Positions 50,406-58,609 of a DNA stretch of 64,000 bases are shown one piece after another. The translations under genes were made by a program, and so were the position numbers. Origin of the DNA: Plantactinospora soyae (lineage in GTDB: Bacteria; Actinomycetota; Actinomycetes; Mycobacteriales; Micromonosporaceae). The first letter of the stretch is position 1, and every line of letters starts with the position of its first letter. The DNA is taken from positions 7,130,001-7,194,000 of the forward strand of contig NZ_JADBEB010000001.1 in assembly GCF_014874095.1 (NCBI RefSeq), in the 5' to 3' direction. Under the pieces are notes generated by a model that did no database searches, had not been told where the DNA came from, and saw only the letters and a program-made list of their open reading frames with translations.

Positions 50406-52496
50406 GTGAGCTTCCCTCAGTTACGGGCTCGTACCCGCAACTTCACCCTTGGTCTTCCTCAGCGGTTCCAGATCCGTGGGGACGGTCGTCAGGTGCTGTT
50501 CACCCGCACGCGTGCCGGCGACGATCCTGTCGCATGCCTGTGGGCGTACGACGTGGCGGCACGACGCGAGCGGCTGCTGTTGGACCCACGCGAGCTGGCT
50601 CTCGACGACAGTGACCTGCCCGCGGCTGAGCGCCGTCGCCGCGAGCGTGCCCGCCAGCTCGGTGGCGGAATCACCGAATACAGTTGCGGGGCCGACCAGT
50701 CGATTGTCGCGGTCGCGCTCGGCGGTGGGCTGGTGGTGCTCGACACGGCCACCGGCGTTACCCGGACTCTGGTGTCGGCCAGTGGCGTGGTCGATCCTCG
50801 GCCGGATCCGACCGCCCGACTCATCGGCTATGTCAGCGGCGGCGGTCTGCACGTCGTCGACGTCGAAGGTGCTGACGTGCGAACGCTGGCCGTGCCGGAG
50901 GCAACGCAGGTCGGTTACGGACTCGCCGAGCACGTTGCCGCCGAGTCGATGCACCGTCGGCGGGGCTGGTGGTGGGCCCCCGACGGTCAGCGCCTGGTCG
51001 CGGCGAGGGTGGATGAGAGTCGCGTACAGGAGTGGCACGTCGCCGACCTCGCCGATCCCACCGCCGCTCCGCTGACCATGCGATACCCGGCCGCAGGTAC
51101 CGCCAACGCCGATGTCAGTCTGATCGTTCTCGGCATCGACGGGAGTCGGGTCGACGTCGACTGGGACCGGAGTGAGTTCGAGTACCTCGCCGCCGTGAGC
51201 TGGGACCGCAACGGTCTGACCATCGCCGTACAGAATCGGGCCCAGACCTGTGTACGGGTGCTGCGCGTCGATCCGGACACCGGCGCCAGCCGGGTCGAAC
51301 ACGAACAGACGGATCCAGCCTGGGTATCTCTGGTGCCCGGCGTACCAGCCCGTACCACCGACGGCGCTCTGGTCTGGACCGCCGACATCGAGGACACCCG
51401 GCACCTACTCGTCGACGGCGAGCCGGTCACGCCGTCCGGCCTGCAAGTGCACGAGGTTCTCGACGTCGACGGGAACACCGTGCTGTTCGCCGGCTCGACC
51501 GACCCGACCGAGCGGCAGGTGTGGACCTGGTCAGCTGGCGCCGGGCTGTCCCAGTTGACGACTGCCGGTGTACACAGCGGGCACCGGGCCGGCGGTACGA
51601 CCGTCCTCGTAAGCCGCAGCCTGGACAGCCCGGACGCGCAGATCAGTGTGCGACCCGCCGACGGATCTCCGGCCCGGCTCACCAGCGACGCGCGAACGCC
51701 GCCGCTGACCCCTCGGGTCGACCTGTTCGAGGCCGGTTCGCTCCGGCTGCGTACCGCTGTGCTCCTGCCCACCGGCTACCGGCCTGACGACGGCCCACTT
51801 CCCGTGCTGATGGACCCGTACGGTGGGCCGGCAGCCCAGCGGGTGCTCGCCGCGCAGTCGATGTTCCTGACTCCGCAGTGGTTCGCCGACCAGGGCTTCG
51901 CCGTGGTGATCGTCGACGGACGCGGCACCCCGGGCCGCGGGCCGCGCTGGGAACGTCTGGTGCACGGAAACCGCGGCACCGCTCCGCTGGACGATCAGGT
52001 CGACGGCCTGCGCGAGGCGGCACGACGGCACCCCGAGCTGGACCTGACCCGCGTCGGAATCCGCGGCTGGTCCTACGGCGGCTACCTTGCGGCACTCGCC
52101 GTCCTGCGCCGCCCCGATGTCTTCCACGCCGCGATCGCTGGTGCCGCGGTCGTAGACCAACGCCTCTACGACACCCACTGGCAGGAGCGCTTCCTCGGCC
52201 ACCCCGATGACAACCCGGAGGCGTACGACCGGAACTCACTGATGCGTTACGCCCCCGAACTGCGGCGCCCGCTGCTGCTGATCCACGGACTGTTGGACGA
52301 CAACGTCCATCCGGCACACATGCTGCGGCTCTCCGCGAAGTTACTGGCCGCCGGCCGGCCACACAACGTGCTGCCACTACCGTCCGGCACCCACATGGTC
52401 GGCGAGGACGTCGCCGCCCACCTTCTGGAAGCACAGGTTCAATTCCTCCGTACGGCGCTGGGCGGTGACGCGACCGCGCGGATACCCGGCGAGTGA
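50406..52496 (+). CDS. S9 family peptidase (dipeptidyl-peptidase IV type)
   Basis: The 696-residue protein has an N-terminal beta-propeller of about 430 residues and a C-terminal alpha/beta-hydrolase domain. The catalytic residues are Ser556 in 'GWSYGG', Asp631 or Asp632 in 'LLDDNVHP' and His663 in 'SGTHMV'. 'DPYGGPAAQRVLAAQSMFLTPQWFADQGFAVVIVDGRGTPGRG' before the nucleophile is the DPP IV pattern. No signal peptide is seen, so it is cytoplasmic. It removes dipeptides, often Xaa-Pro, from peptide N-termini. GTG 50406 starts the protein; the weak ribosome site is GAAGGA 9 nt upstream. Confidence 0.9.
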   Translation: MSFPQLRARTRNFTLGLPQRFQIRGDGRQVLFTRTRAGDDPVACLWAYDVAARRERLLLDPRELALDDSDLPAAERRRRERARQLGGGITEYSCGADQSIVAVALGGGLVVLDTATGVTRTLVSASGVVDPRPDPTARLIGYVSGGGLHVVDVEGADVRTLAVPEATQVGYGLAEHVAAESMHRRRGWWWAPDGQRLVAARVDESRVQEWHVADLADPTAAPLTMRYPAAGTANADVSLIVLGIDGSRVDVDWDRSEFEYLAAVSWDRNGLTIAVQNRAQTCVRVLRVDPDTGASRVEHEQTDPAWVSLVPGVPARTTDGALVWTADIEDTRHLLVDGEPVTPSGLQVHEVLDVDGNTVLFAGSTDPTERQVWTWSAGAGLSQLTTAGVHSGHRAGGTTVLVSRSLDSPDAQISVRPADGSPARLTSDARTPPLTPRVDLFEAGSLRLRTAVLLPTGYRPDDGPLPVLMDPYGGPAAQRVLAAQSMFLTPQWFADQGFAVVIVDGRGTPGRGPRWERLVHGNRGTAPLDDQVDGLREAARRHPELDLTRVGIRGWSYGGYLAALAVLRRPDVFHAAIAGAAVVDQRLYDTHWQERFLGHPDDNPEAYDRNSLMRYAPELRRPLLLIHGLLDDNVHPAHMLRLSAKLLAAGRPHNVLPLPSGTHMVGEDVAAHLLEAQVQFLRTALGGDATARIPGE

Positions 52497-52541
52497 GGAC
52501 AGCGGTACACGGCACACTCGCTTTCTGGCATGCTCGTTGCC

Positions 52542-52943
52542 ATGTCCCGCCGTGACAGACGATCGTCACGAAACGCTGCCATCTGGAGGGTGGTGCGGAT
52601 CGCCAGTGCCGTGGTCCTCACCGCCGTGATGGCGTCGACGGTGACCGGCCGCAGAGGACCGGTGTTCGGGGTCCTCGCCCTCCTGGTCTACGGGTCGGTG
52701 CTGAGCCTTGGTGCGCTGTCCCCCTCCCGGCTACGCCGGTGGTCGGCTGACCACGTCGTCCTGGATTCCCTGATCGTCGTACCCCTCGCGTTCCTTGCAC
52801 TCCTGCTGATCCCCGCGCTGGCGTGGTGGGGTGCCGCCCTGATCGCCCTGGTAGTGGGAATGGTCTTCGTGCCGTTCGCGGTGCGCCGACGTACCGGGCC
52901 GCCGCGGACCGCAGGGACCCCGCCGAGTACCCGTGTCGGGTAG
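52542..52943 (+). CDS. Hypothetical small membrane protein
   Basis: The 133-residue protein has a basic N-terminus and four hydrophobic segments ('IASAVVLTAVMAST', 'GPVFGVLALLVYGSVLSLGAL', 'LDSLIVVPLAFLALLLIPALAW', 'GAALIALVVGMVFVPFAV'). It has no recognised family. ATG 52530, 4 codons earlier, is an alternative start. Its stop overlaps the start of the fructosamine kinase gene by 11 bp, so the two are cotranscribed. Confidence 0.55.
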   Translation: MSRRDRRSSRNAAIWRVVRIASAVVLTAVMASTVTGRRGPVFGVLALLVYGSVLSLGALSPSRLRRWSADHVVLDSLIVVPLAFLALLLIPALAWWGAALIALVVGMVFVPFAVRRRTGPPRTAGTPPSTRVG

Positions 52944-53838
52944 CAGGCCCGTCGTGCTGCGCTCGGCAACGTTTCTGCTGGAGTGCATGCTCCGGGCTGG
53001 GATGCGCGAGGTCGTCACGGTGGAGCCGGTGACGGGTGGGATCGCGGCGCTCGCGGGCATAGCCACCCGTCGGGACGCGCCGTCGGTGTTCGTCAAGGCC
53101 TTCGCCGAGGCGCCGGCCGACGACGTCTTCGTCACGGAGGCCGAAGGGCTGGCCGCCCTACGCGAGCTCGGCGGCGTGGCGACACCCGAGGTGATCCTGG
53201 CGGACCGGGAACTGCTTGTGTTGTCGGTGCTGAGGCCGAGGCCGCGCAGCGAGAGCTTCTGGGAGCAGTTCGCGCACATGCTCGCCCGCCTGCACATGGG
53301 CACGACCCATCCCCGCTTCGGATGGCACCGCGACAACTGGCTGGGCCGCCGCCGGCAGACCAACACCTGGGATGACGACGGCTTTGCCTTCTTCGCACAG
53401 CACCGGCTGCTTCGATGGCTCGGGCAGCCCCGCGTTGAGGCGGTACTCGACCGTGGAGACCGGGCGGCGCTGGAGCGGCTGTGTCACCGGCTGCCCGACC
53501 TGCTGCCGGACCGGCCGGCATGCCTGACACACGGCGACCTGTGGGCACAGAACATCCTGGCCACGCCGGACGGTCAGCCCGCGCTGATCGACCCGGCGGT
53601 CTCCTATACGTGGGCCGAGGTGGACCTCGCCCATGTGTGGTCCACCTCGCCCCCGCCCGAGGCGCAACGGTTCTTCGAGGTCTATGCGGAGCTGACCTGC
53701 CTCGACAGCGACTGGCGGACCCGAATGCCGATTGTCCAGCTGCGACAACACCTCGCCGTGCTGGCCCAGTTCGACGACGACTGGGGCGCGGGCGAACAGG
53801 TCCGTGCCACCCTTGCCCCATTCCGGACACGAACCTGA
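52933..53838 (+). CDS. Fructosamine kinase/aminoglycoside phosphotransferase-like protein
   Basis: The 301-residue protein has the fructosamine-3-kinase fold: 'AEGLAALRELGGVATPEVILADRELLVLSVL' in the N-lobe and 'CLTHGDLWAQNILATPDGQPALIDPAVSYTWAEVDLAHVW' in the C-lobe, with the catalytic Asp in 'HGDLW' and the Mg-binding Asp in 'LIDPAVSY'. These kinases phosphorylate glycated protein amines so that the adduct falls off, or aminoglycoside-like substrates. GTG 52933 overlaps the end of the membrane protein gene. Confidence 0.87.
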   Translation: MSGSRPVVLRSATFLLECMLRAGMREVVTVEPVTGGIAALAGIATRRDAPSVFVKAFAEAPADDVFVTEAEGLAALRELGGVATPEVILADRELLVLSVLRPRPRSESFWEQFAHMLARLHMGTTHPRFGWHRDNWLGRRRQTNTWDDDGFAFFAQHRLLRWLGQPRVEAVLDRGDRAALERLCHRLPDLLPDRPACLTHGDLWAQNILATPDGQPALIDPAVSYTWAEVDLAHVWSTSPPPEAQRFFEVYAELTCLDSDWRTRMPIVQLRQHLAVLAQFDDDWGAGEQVRATLAPFRTRT

Positions 53839-53897
53839 CCAGAGGCCCGACGGGTGACCGTGGCTACCGCACGAGTCATGACTCCGGACTGGACGAT

Positions 53898-54287
53898 ATG
53901 CGCGACGACTCGGGACTGCTGGGAGGGCGCACCGACGCGTTACAGAACCGCGATGGCATCGTCGAGACTGCCCGGAAGCTGCTCGCCGAGCGGGGACTCG
54001 ACCTACCGATGACCGCGATCGCCCGGCGCGCCGGGGGCGCGGTCGCGACCCTCTACCGCCGCTTCCCCACGAAGGAGTCGCTCATCATCGAGGCCTTCGC
54101 CGATCAGTTCGCGGCCTGCGCCTCGCTCATGGACGACGCACTGGCGGATCCCGATCCCTGGCGCGGGCGCGGCACGTCCTCGGCAGCAGGTCCTGACCTG
54201 ACCCGGCTTGTCCGCCGGTCCCAGGCCGACCCCGGTGCTCTCCGACGGCCCGCGAACCTCAGGTCGGCCGCGACGCGTTGGCCATGA
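53898..54287 (+). pseudogene. Truncated TetR family regulator gene
   Basis: The frame from ATG 53898 encodes a TetR DNA-binding domain ('NRDGIVETARKLLAERGLDLPMTAIARRAGGAVATLYRRFPTKESLIIEAFADQFAACASLM', residues 18-80). After 'DPDPWRG' it passes into an Arg/Ala/Pro-rich tail with no helical ligand domain. A normal TetR would have about 60 more residues. Its 3' end overlaps the SDR remnant on the other strand by 29 bp. It still could make a DNA-binding fragment. Confidence 0.65.
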
Positions 54288-54765
54288 TGGTCAGGGCGGC
54301 TCGTCGCGGGAGTCGGCGCAGCACCGCGAGGTTGAGTCGATTCCTGGTGCCCGAGACGACCCGGCTCGGGGTACGGGAGGCGTCGAGCGCGCGCAGGCCG
54401 GTCTCCACCACCTCGCGCGGCGTCTGGAACCGCACCCCCTTCTCGCTGGTGGCGGAGGTGGCGTAGAACTCCGTACGCGTCGAGCCCGGTGACAGCGCCA
54501 GCACCCGTAGCGGCGTGTGTCGCAGTTCGTGGGCGAGTGCCTCGGTGAAGCTGAGCACGTACGCCTTGCTGGCCGCGTACACCGCCATGCCCGGGGCAGG
54601 CTGATAGCCGACGATGCTGGCGATGGCCCCGTCGCCCGCGGCGAGCAGGTCGGGAAGCATCACCCGGGTCAGCTCGGTCAGCGCGGCGACGTTGACGGCG
54701 ACCTGGTCATGCACGGTCCCGGTGGCGGCCCCGGCGAACGGGCCCGTCGCGCCCAGGCCCGCGCT
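54259..54765 (-). pseudogene. Truncated short-chain dehydrogenase gene (N-terminus lost)
   Basis: The minus strand carries the middle and end of an SDR: 'AGLGATGPFAGAATGTVHDQVAVNVAALTELTRVMLPDLL', 'YQPAPGMAVYAASKAYVLSFTEALAHELR' (the Tyr-x3-Lys active site), 'VRVLALSPGSTRTEFYA' and 'EVVETGLRALDASRTPSRVVSGTRNRLNL'. The nucleotide-binding 'TGASSGIG' part that should come before is missing, replaced by unrelated sequence from about 54765. With the TetR stump next to it this marks a deletion. Confidence 0.65.
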
Positions 54766-54885
54766 GCTCCGTGTGACGGTCGGCATCCAGGACACCCACG
54801 GCGCCCCGGTCCGCCGTGCCCGGCGGCCCACCCGGAGGGAGGCGGTCCGGCGGCAGGCCGCCCCGACCCGACCGGGCCGCCGTGG

Positions 54886-55587
54886 TCAGTGCGCTCGCAC
54901 CCAGAACTCGTTGCCGTCCGGATCGGCCAGCACGACGGCACCGTCGTCGCCGACCTCGAGCCGAGTGGCCCCGAGCGAGACCAGCCGGTCGACCTCCGCC
55001 TGCTGGGCGCCACCGGCCGGGGCGAGGTCGAACCGCTGCCGGTTTGTCGCCTCTTTCGGAGCCAGCGGCGGGCCGCCCCACGCGACCTTTGTCCCGCCGT
55101 GCGGTGACTGGATCGCGGTCTCCTCGTCCTGGTCCCACACCAGCGGCCAGCCCATCGCCTCGCTCCAGAAGAGGCCGACCTCCCGGGTACCGTCACAGGT
55201 AAGCTCGCCGAGCAGGCCGCAGCCGGCGAGGAAGGAGTTGTCCGGCTCGATCACGCAGAACTCGTTGCCCTCCGGGTCGGCCAGGACGATGTGCCCCTCC
55301 TCCGGGCGCTGCCCTACGTCGAGGTGGCTGGCGCCGAGCCCCAGCGCCGTCGCCACTATCTGCCGCTGGTCGCGGCCGGCGCTGGTCAGGTGAAGGTGCA
55401 TGCGGTTCAGCCCCACCTTCTCCGTGCGGCTCGGGACGAACCGGAGGCCGAGCTGGGTGTCCCCGCCGGGCAGAAACGCACCGGCGGCGTCCTCGACGAC
55501 CTCCCGACCGAGCACGCCGGCCCAGAACCGCGCCAGACGAGCCGGGTCCCGCGCATCGAAGGTAACCGTCAGCAGTCGTGGGAGCAT
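54886..55587 (-). CDS. Two-domain VOC (glyoxalase-like) protein
   Basis: The 233-residue protein has two VOC repeats, each starting with a strand such as 'LLTVTFDARDPARLARFWAGVLG' and 'GTREVGLFWSEAMGW' and each ending 'GHIVLADPEGNEFCVIE' and 'GAVVLADPDGNEFWV'. Such tandem VOC proteins are often called glyoxalase-like or hydroxyacid dehydrogenase-like; the substrate is unknown. The ATG at 55587 gives the family's normal N-terminus. Confidence 0.85.
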   Translation of the reverse strand: MLPRLLTVTFDARDPARLARFWAGVLGREVVEDAAGAFLPGGDTQLGLRFVPSRTEKVGLNRMHLHLTSAGRDQRQIVATALGLGASHLDVGQRPEEGHIVLADPEGNEFCVIEPDNSFLAGCGLLGELTCDGTREVGLFWSEAMGWPLVWDQDEETAIQSPHGGTKVAWGGPPLAPKEATNRQRFDLAPAGGAQQAEVDRLVSLGATRLEVGDDGAVVLADPDGNEFWVRAH

Positions 55588-55680
55588 CACCGCACAGTAG
55601 ACACGGAGCCGGAACGACGCCAAGGCATTTTGGCCGGGCCGGAGGTGTCCTCGGTGATGCTGCCCGCGTGCGGGGTGGCG

Positions 55681-56556
55681 CTATTCGAGGCTGGCCAGTT
55701 CGTCCGCGAACAGGCGGAGCGCCCCGGCTACCACGTTCTCGACCAGGTGATCCGGGTTGCCGGTACCCGGAATGGCCAACACGTGCGGCCCGCGACTCAA
55801 CGTCCAGGCGATCCGGATCTGCGCGGGTGTGACGCCGTGCGCACGTGCGATGGCGAGGACCGCGTCGTTGTCGGCGACGCCGCCGGCCTCACGCCCGTCA
55901 CCGGCGATCGCGAAGAAGGGTACGAACGCGATGCCCCGTTCACCACACGTGCGCAGGGTCGTCTCGCTGGTGCGCCTATCGATGCCGTACGCGTTCTGCA
56001 CGCAGACGACGGGGGCGATCGCCTGGGCCTGGGCGAGATGTCGCGGACGGACATTGGAGATGCCCAGATGCCGGATCAGGCCGGCGTCGCGCAGCTCGGC
56101 AAGCGCACCGAAGTGCTCGGCGATCGAGTCGAGGTCGTGTTGGCGCAGGTTCACCACGTCCAGGTGGTCGCGGCCGAGTTGGCGCAGATTCTCCTCGACC
56201 TGGCCCCGCAGCTGATCGGGTCGGGCCAGTGGCAGCCAGCCACCGGACGGATCGCGGCCGGGACCGACCTTCGTGGTGATGACCAGATCGTCGGGGTACG
56301 GCGCCAGCGCCCGGTTGATCAGCTCGTTGGCCGAGCGCCGCGGGGAGAAGTAGAACGCCGCGGTGTCGATGTGGTTCACGCCCAGCTCCACCGCACGGCG
56401 TAGCACCCCGATCACCCTGTCACGGTCGGTTGGCGTACCGGGACGGAAGGCGGCGGCGCCCGTCAGTCGCATCGCGCCGAATCCGATCCGGTTGACGGTC
56501 AGGTCGCCGAGTGTCCAGGTACCCGCCGAAGCCGCACTGATCTCAGGAGTTGGCAT
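55681..56556 (-). CDS. Aldo/keto reductase
   Basis: The 291-residue protein is an aldo/keto reductase of the AKR type: 'RIGFGAMRLTG', 'RRAVELGVNHIDTAAFYFSP' (Asp and Tyr of the active site), 'DLVITTKVGPGRD', 'HLDVVNLRQHDLDS' and 'HLGISNVRP'. It reduces carbonyls with NADPH. The active-site Lys is in 'VITTKVG'. The His usually found in 'DLYQIHRPD' is Arg here ('VVNLRQHDL'), as in some branches. TATGTT lies 6 nt before the ATG at 56556, with no ribosome site. Confidence 0.88.
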   Translation of the reverse strand: MPTPEISAASAGTWTLGDLTVNRIGFGAMRLTGAAAFRPGTPTDRDRVIGVLRRAVELGVNHIDTAAFYFSPRRSANELINRALAPYPDDLVITTKVGPGRDPSGGWLPLARPDQLRGQVEENLRQLGRDHLDVVNLRQHDLDSIAEHFGALAELRDAGLIRHLGISNVRPRHLAQAQAIAPVVCVQNAYGIDRRTSETTLRTCGERGIAFVPFFAIAGDGREAGGVADNDAVLAIARAHGVTPAQIRIAWTLSRGPHVLAIPGTGNPDHLVENVVAGALRLFADELASLE

Positions 56557-56726
56557 CGGACGAACATAGCCATGACCGCTGACCTGCACAGTCGTTCGTC
56601 TGCCCGATAGTGCCACGCCAGGGTCCCTGTTACGTTAATTGTGGGTAGGAAACTGGGCCGCCCGGCTACGACCCGTGACGGGATCCCTGCCTTACCGCAC
56701 GTCCGCTCGGCGGCAGGAGCGGACGC

Positions 56727-57506
56727 TCATGCTTCTTCGTACCGGCGGACGTCCACGCCCGGCAGCAGCCGGCACAGTTCGCGGTCGAGCGCGGCCTCGT
56801 CGGTCACCCGAACGCCGAATGGTAGGCGGATGTCGTGGTGCCGGTGCGGAGTCTCCGCCCGCAGGGTCAGCCCGTCGGCGTCGACGGCCACCGGCACCAA
56901 CCGGGCGCCGGAGGCGGTCAGGGCCGGGTCCACCAGCGCGGCGAATCGGTGCACGACGTGCCGATGGTGCCGGACCAAGCGGGCCAGGTGCGCCGCCTCG
57001 ACGGCGGCGACCGGGTCGGGGCGCGCCGCACGGTAGTCCTCGACTGGTACCTCGACGGCGACCCCGTGCCGTTCGACGTGCACGCTGTCGGGCTCGACCG
57101 CCCACAGGGCCACCGGCGGCAGGCCGAGCAGTGCCGTAACGGCGTCGTCGTCGCACGAGTCGAGGACGGCCGGGTCGAACCGGCGGACCTTGCCGGTCAC
57201 GGTCAGCCACGCCCGGACCCGCGCGCGCACCGGCACCGGCACCAGGTGCGTGACATCGAGCCGGACGGCGCCATCCGCGCCGCGGGCGGCGACGAGCAGC
57301 CCGCCGAGCGGATTCATCGCGTCAACGGCCACGACGACCGTGCCGTCGGGGAGGACGGCGTGTGCGTCGATCAGGTCGGCGGCGGTGCCGGCCACCTCCA
57401 ACCGCAGCGAGGTGCAGGTCACGAGGGCGGAGCGGACCTCGACCGCGTCGGGTGACGGCCGATCGTCGGTTCTCGCCGACGACCGGTCGGGTTCGGATGC
57501 CACCAT
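56727..57506 (-). CDS. Iron-controlled DUF2470 protein (heme-utilisation type)
   Basis: The 259-residue protein has a split-barrel FMN-binding-like N-terminal half and a C-terminal DUF2470 domain ('DPVAAVEAAHLARLVRHHRHVVHRFAALV'...'DADGLTLRAETPHRHHDIRLPFGVRV'), as in HugZ-type heme-degradation proteins. The His residues in these segments could bind heme. Two IdeR-type iron boxes lie 26-62 bp upstream, so it should be switched on when iron is low. The likely role is release of iron from heme; the sequence alone does not prove it. The start is the ATG at 57506. Confidence 0.82.
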   Translation of the reverse strand: MVASEPDRSSARTDDRPSPDAVEVRSALVTCTSLRLEVAGTAADLIDAHAVLPDGTVVVAVDAMNPLGGLLVAARGADGAVRLDVTHLVPVPVRARVRAWLTVTGKVRRFDPAVLDSCDDDAVTALLGLPPVALWAVEPDSVHVERHGVAVEVPVEDYRAARPDPVAAVEAAHLARLVRHHRHVVHRFAALVDPALTASGARLVPVAVDADGLTLRAETPHRHHDIRLPFGVRVTDEAALDRELCRLLPGVDVRRYEEA

Positions 57507-57531
57507 CGGCCTCCTTCCGGCACGGTCAACT

Positions 57532-57568
57532 TGAGGCGAGCCTACCCTAATAGGTAAGGCTTGCCTTA
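57532..57568 (-). promoter_or_regulatory. Two adjacent IdeR/DtxR iron boxes
   Basis: Two 19-bp matches to the iron-box consensus (TTAGGTTAGGCTAACCTAA) lie side by side: 57532-57550 with 13 of 19 and 57550-57568 with 14 of 19 positions. The second has a perfect TAAGGC-TT-GCCTTA core. They sit at the promoter of the DUF2470 gene. Confidence 0.75.
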
Positions 57569-57619
57569 TTCAAGCGACCGTGGCGCAGGGAGGCCGGTGG
57601 CCTTGCCGCAGCGACCAGG

Positions 57620-57916
57620 TCAGGCCGGCTGGTAGGTCAGGCAGTCGCTGACCGTGGCACCCGGGCCGACCTGGACGGACGGCGCCGTGCAGGCCAGGTT
57701 GGTGTTGTGTACGCAGTCGGTGCGGGCGCACGCGCCGACGCTGCCGGTGATCTCCGCGATACCCCCGCGCACCGACGACTCGACGAACGTCGCGCAGGAC
57801 GCGGCTCCGCCGGCCGCTGCGACGGTCACGGCCGGCGCGTGACACCCACCGTCGTTGAAGCTGCACGTGGTGGCGGCGCATTCGCGCACGGCAGGCATCT
57901 GCAAAAGGGTCTTCAT
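57620..57916 (-). CDS. Tandem DUF1540 Cys-rich protein
   Basis: The 98-residue protein has two DUF1540 units: 'CAATTCSFNDGGCHAPAVTV' near the start and 'CARTDCVHNTNLACTAPSVQV' near the end, with Cys-x4-Cys-x-(Asn)-x4-Cys spacing that probably binds a metal. Family members are small cytoplasmic proteins of unknown role. GGAGGAA precedes the ATG at 57916. The iron boxes lie downstream of its stop and belong to the next gene; a second iron-box-like pair lies 190-240 bp upstream of it. Confidence 0.82.
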   Translation of the reverse strand: MKTLLQMPAVRECAATTCSFNDGGCHAPAVTVAAAGGAASCATFVESSVRGGIAEITGSVGACARTDCVHNTNLACTAPSVQVGPGATVSDCLTYQPA

Positions 57917-58101
57917 GGTTCCTCCGCTCACTGTTTCCCACCTTGACCGACCGAGGTGCGATCAAGTCAAAGAATAACCAGAAAATCGTCCGGCCGCGCG
58001 TTTCCCCGGGTCACGCAAGAGGGCCTACGGTGGCATCTTGCCTGCTCAAGTGGGCAATGCGGATAGCCATGAAATTATCTGGGAATGCGCCTCGGCACGC
58101 C

Positions 58102-58159
58102 GGTCAGAAGGTAAGGCTGCGCTTTGTTCTGACCTTTCGGAAAGGCAAGGCTACCCTTT
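58102..58159. promoter_or_regulatory. Hairpin and iron-box-like pair
   Basis: GGTCAGAA (58102-58109) and TTCTGACC (58127-58134) form a perfect 8-bp inverted repeat. Two weak iron-box matches follow the same pattern as those at 57532: 58107-58125 (11 of 19) and 58141-58159 (12 of 19), 34 bp apart. They lie in a 690-bp intergenic area upstream of DUF1540 on the minus strand, and far upstream of the S24-like gene on the plus strand. Confidence 0.45.
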
Positions 58160-58202
58160 GCGATCGCATTCGGAGCGCATCCTCGCGGCGGCAATCCGCA
58201 AC

Positions 58203-58286
58203 GGTGTGCGGTGTGCGGTGTGCGGTGTGCGGTGTGCGGTGTGCGGTGTGCGGTGTGCGGTGTGCGGTGTGCGGTGTGCGGTGTGC
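58203..58286. repeat. 12-copy perfect heptamer tandem repeat
   Basis: GGTGTGC is repeated 12 times without interruption (84 bp). A 7-bp unit does not keep one reading frame in register (period 21), so a coding role is unlikely, although the frames through it are open and read as three alternating patterns of Cys, Val, Gly and Arg. Copy number is probably variable between strains by slippage. Confidence 0.9.
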
Positions 58287-58609
58287 GATGAGGCGGTGCC
58301 CTCGTCGTCATCCGTACGCGCCGGCCAGGCGTGTGCGGACAACGCCCGCGCGGCCGGCCTGCCCGGCACGCGCGGGTAGCGCGCCCTCTCGTCCGTGATC
58401 TCACGGTCGAGGCTGCCGCAGGGAACGGGGCGGCGAACCGGCAGGAGCACAGAGCCGGGGTCGGTACCGATGCTCACCCTGGTCGGTGGAACTCCGCCCG
58501 CCAGCGCGGGTCGTCGTGGTCCCCCGGGCCGGCGATCTGCTCGATCCGCCTGCCTCAGCCGGAGGAATCCAGTAGCGCCGCCGCCGACGTATGCGGGAAG
58601 CTCAGGTCG

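Noticed and set aside
58203-58286. CRISPR array
   Set aside because: The unit is 7 bp and repeats with no spacers, so it is a microsatellite. No cas gene is in the window.
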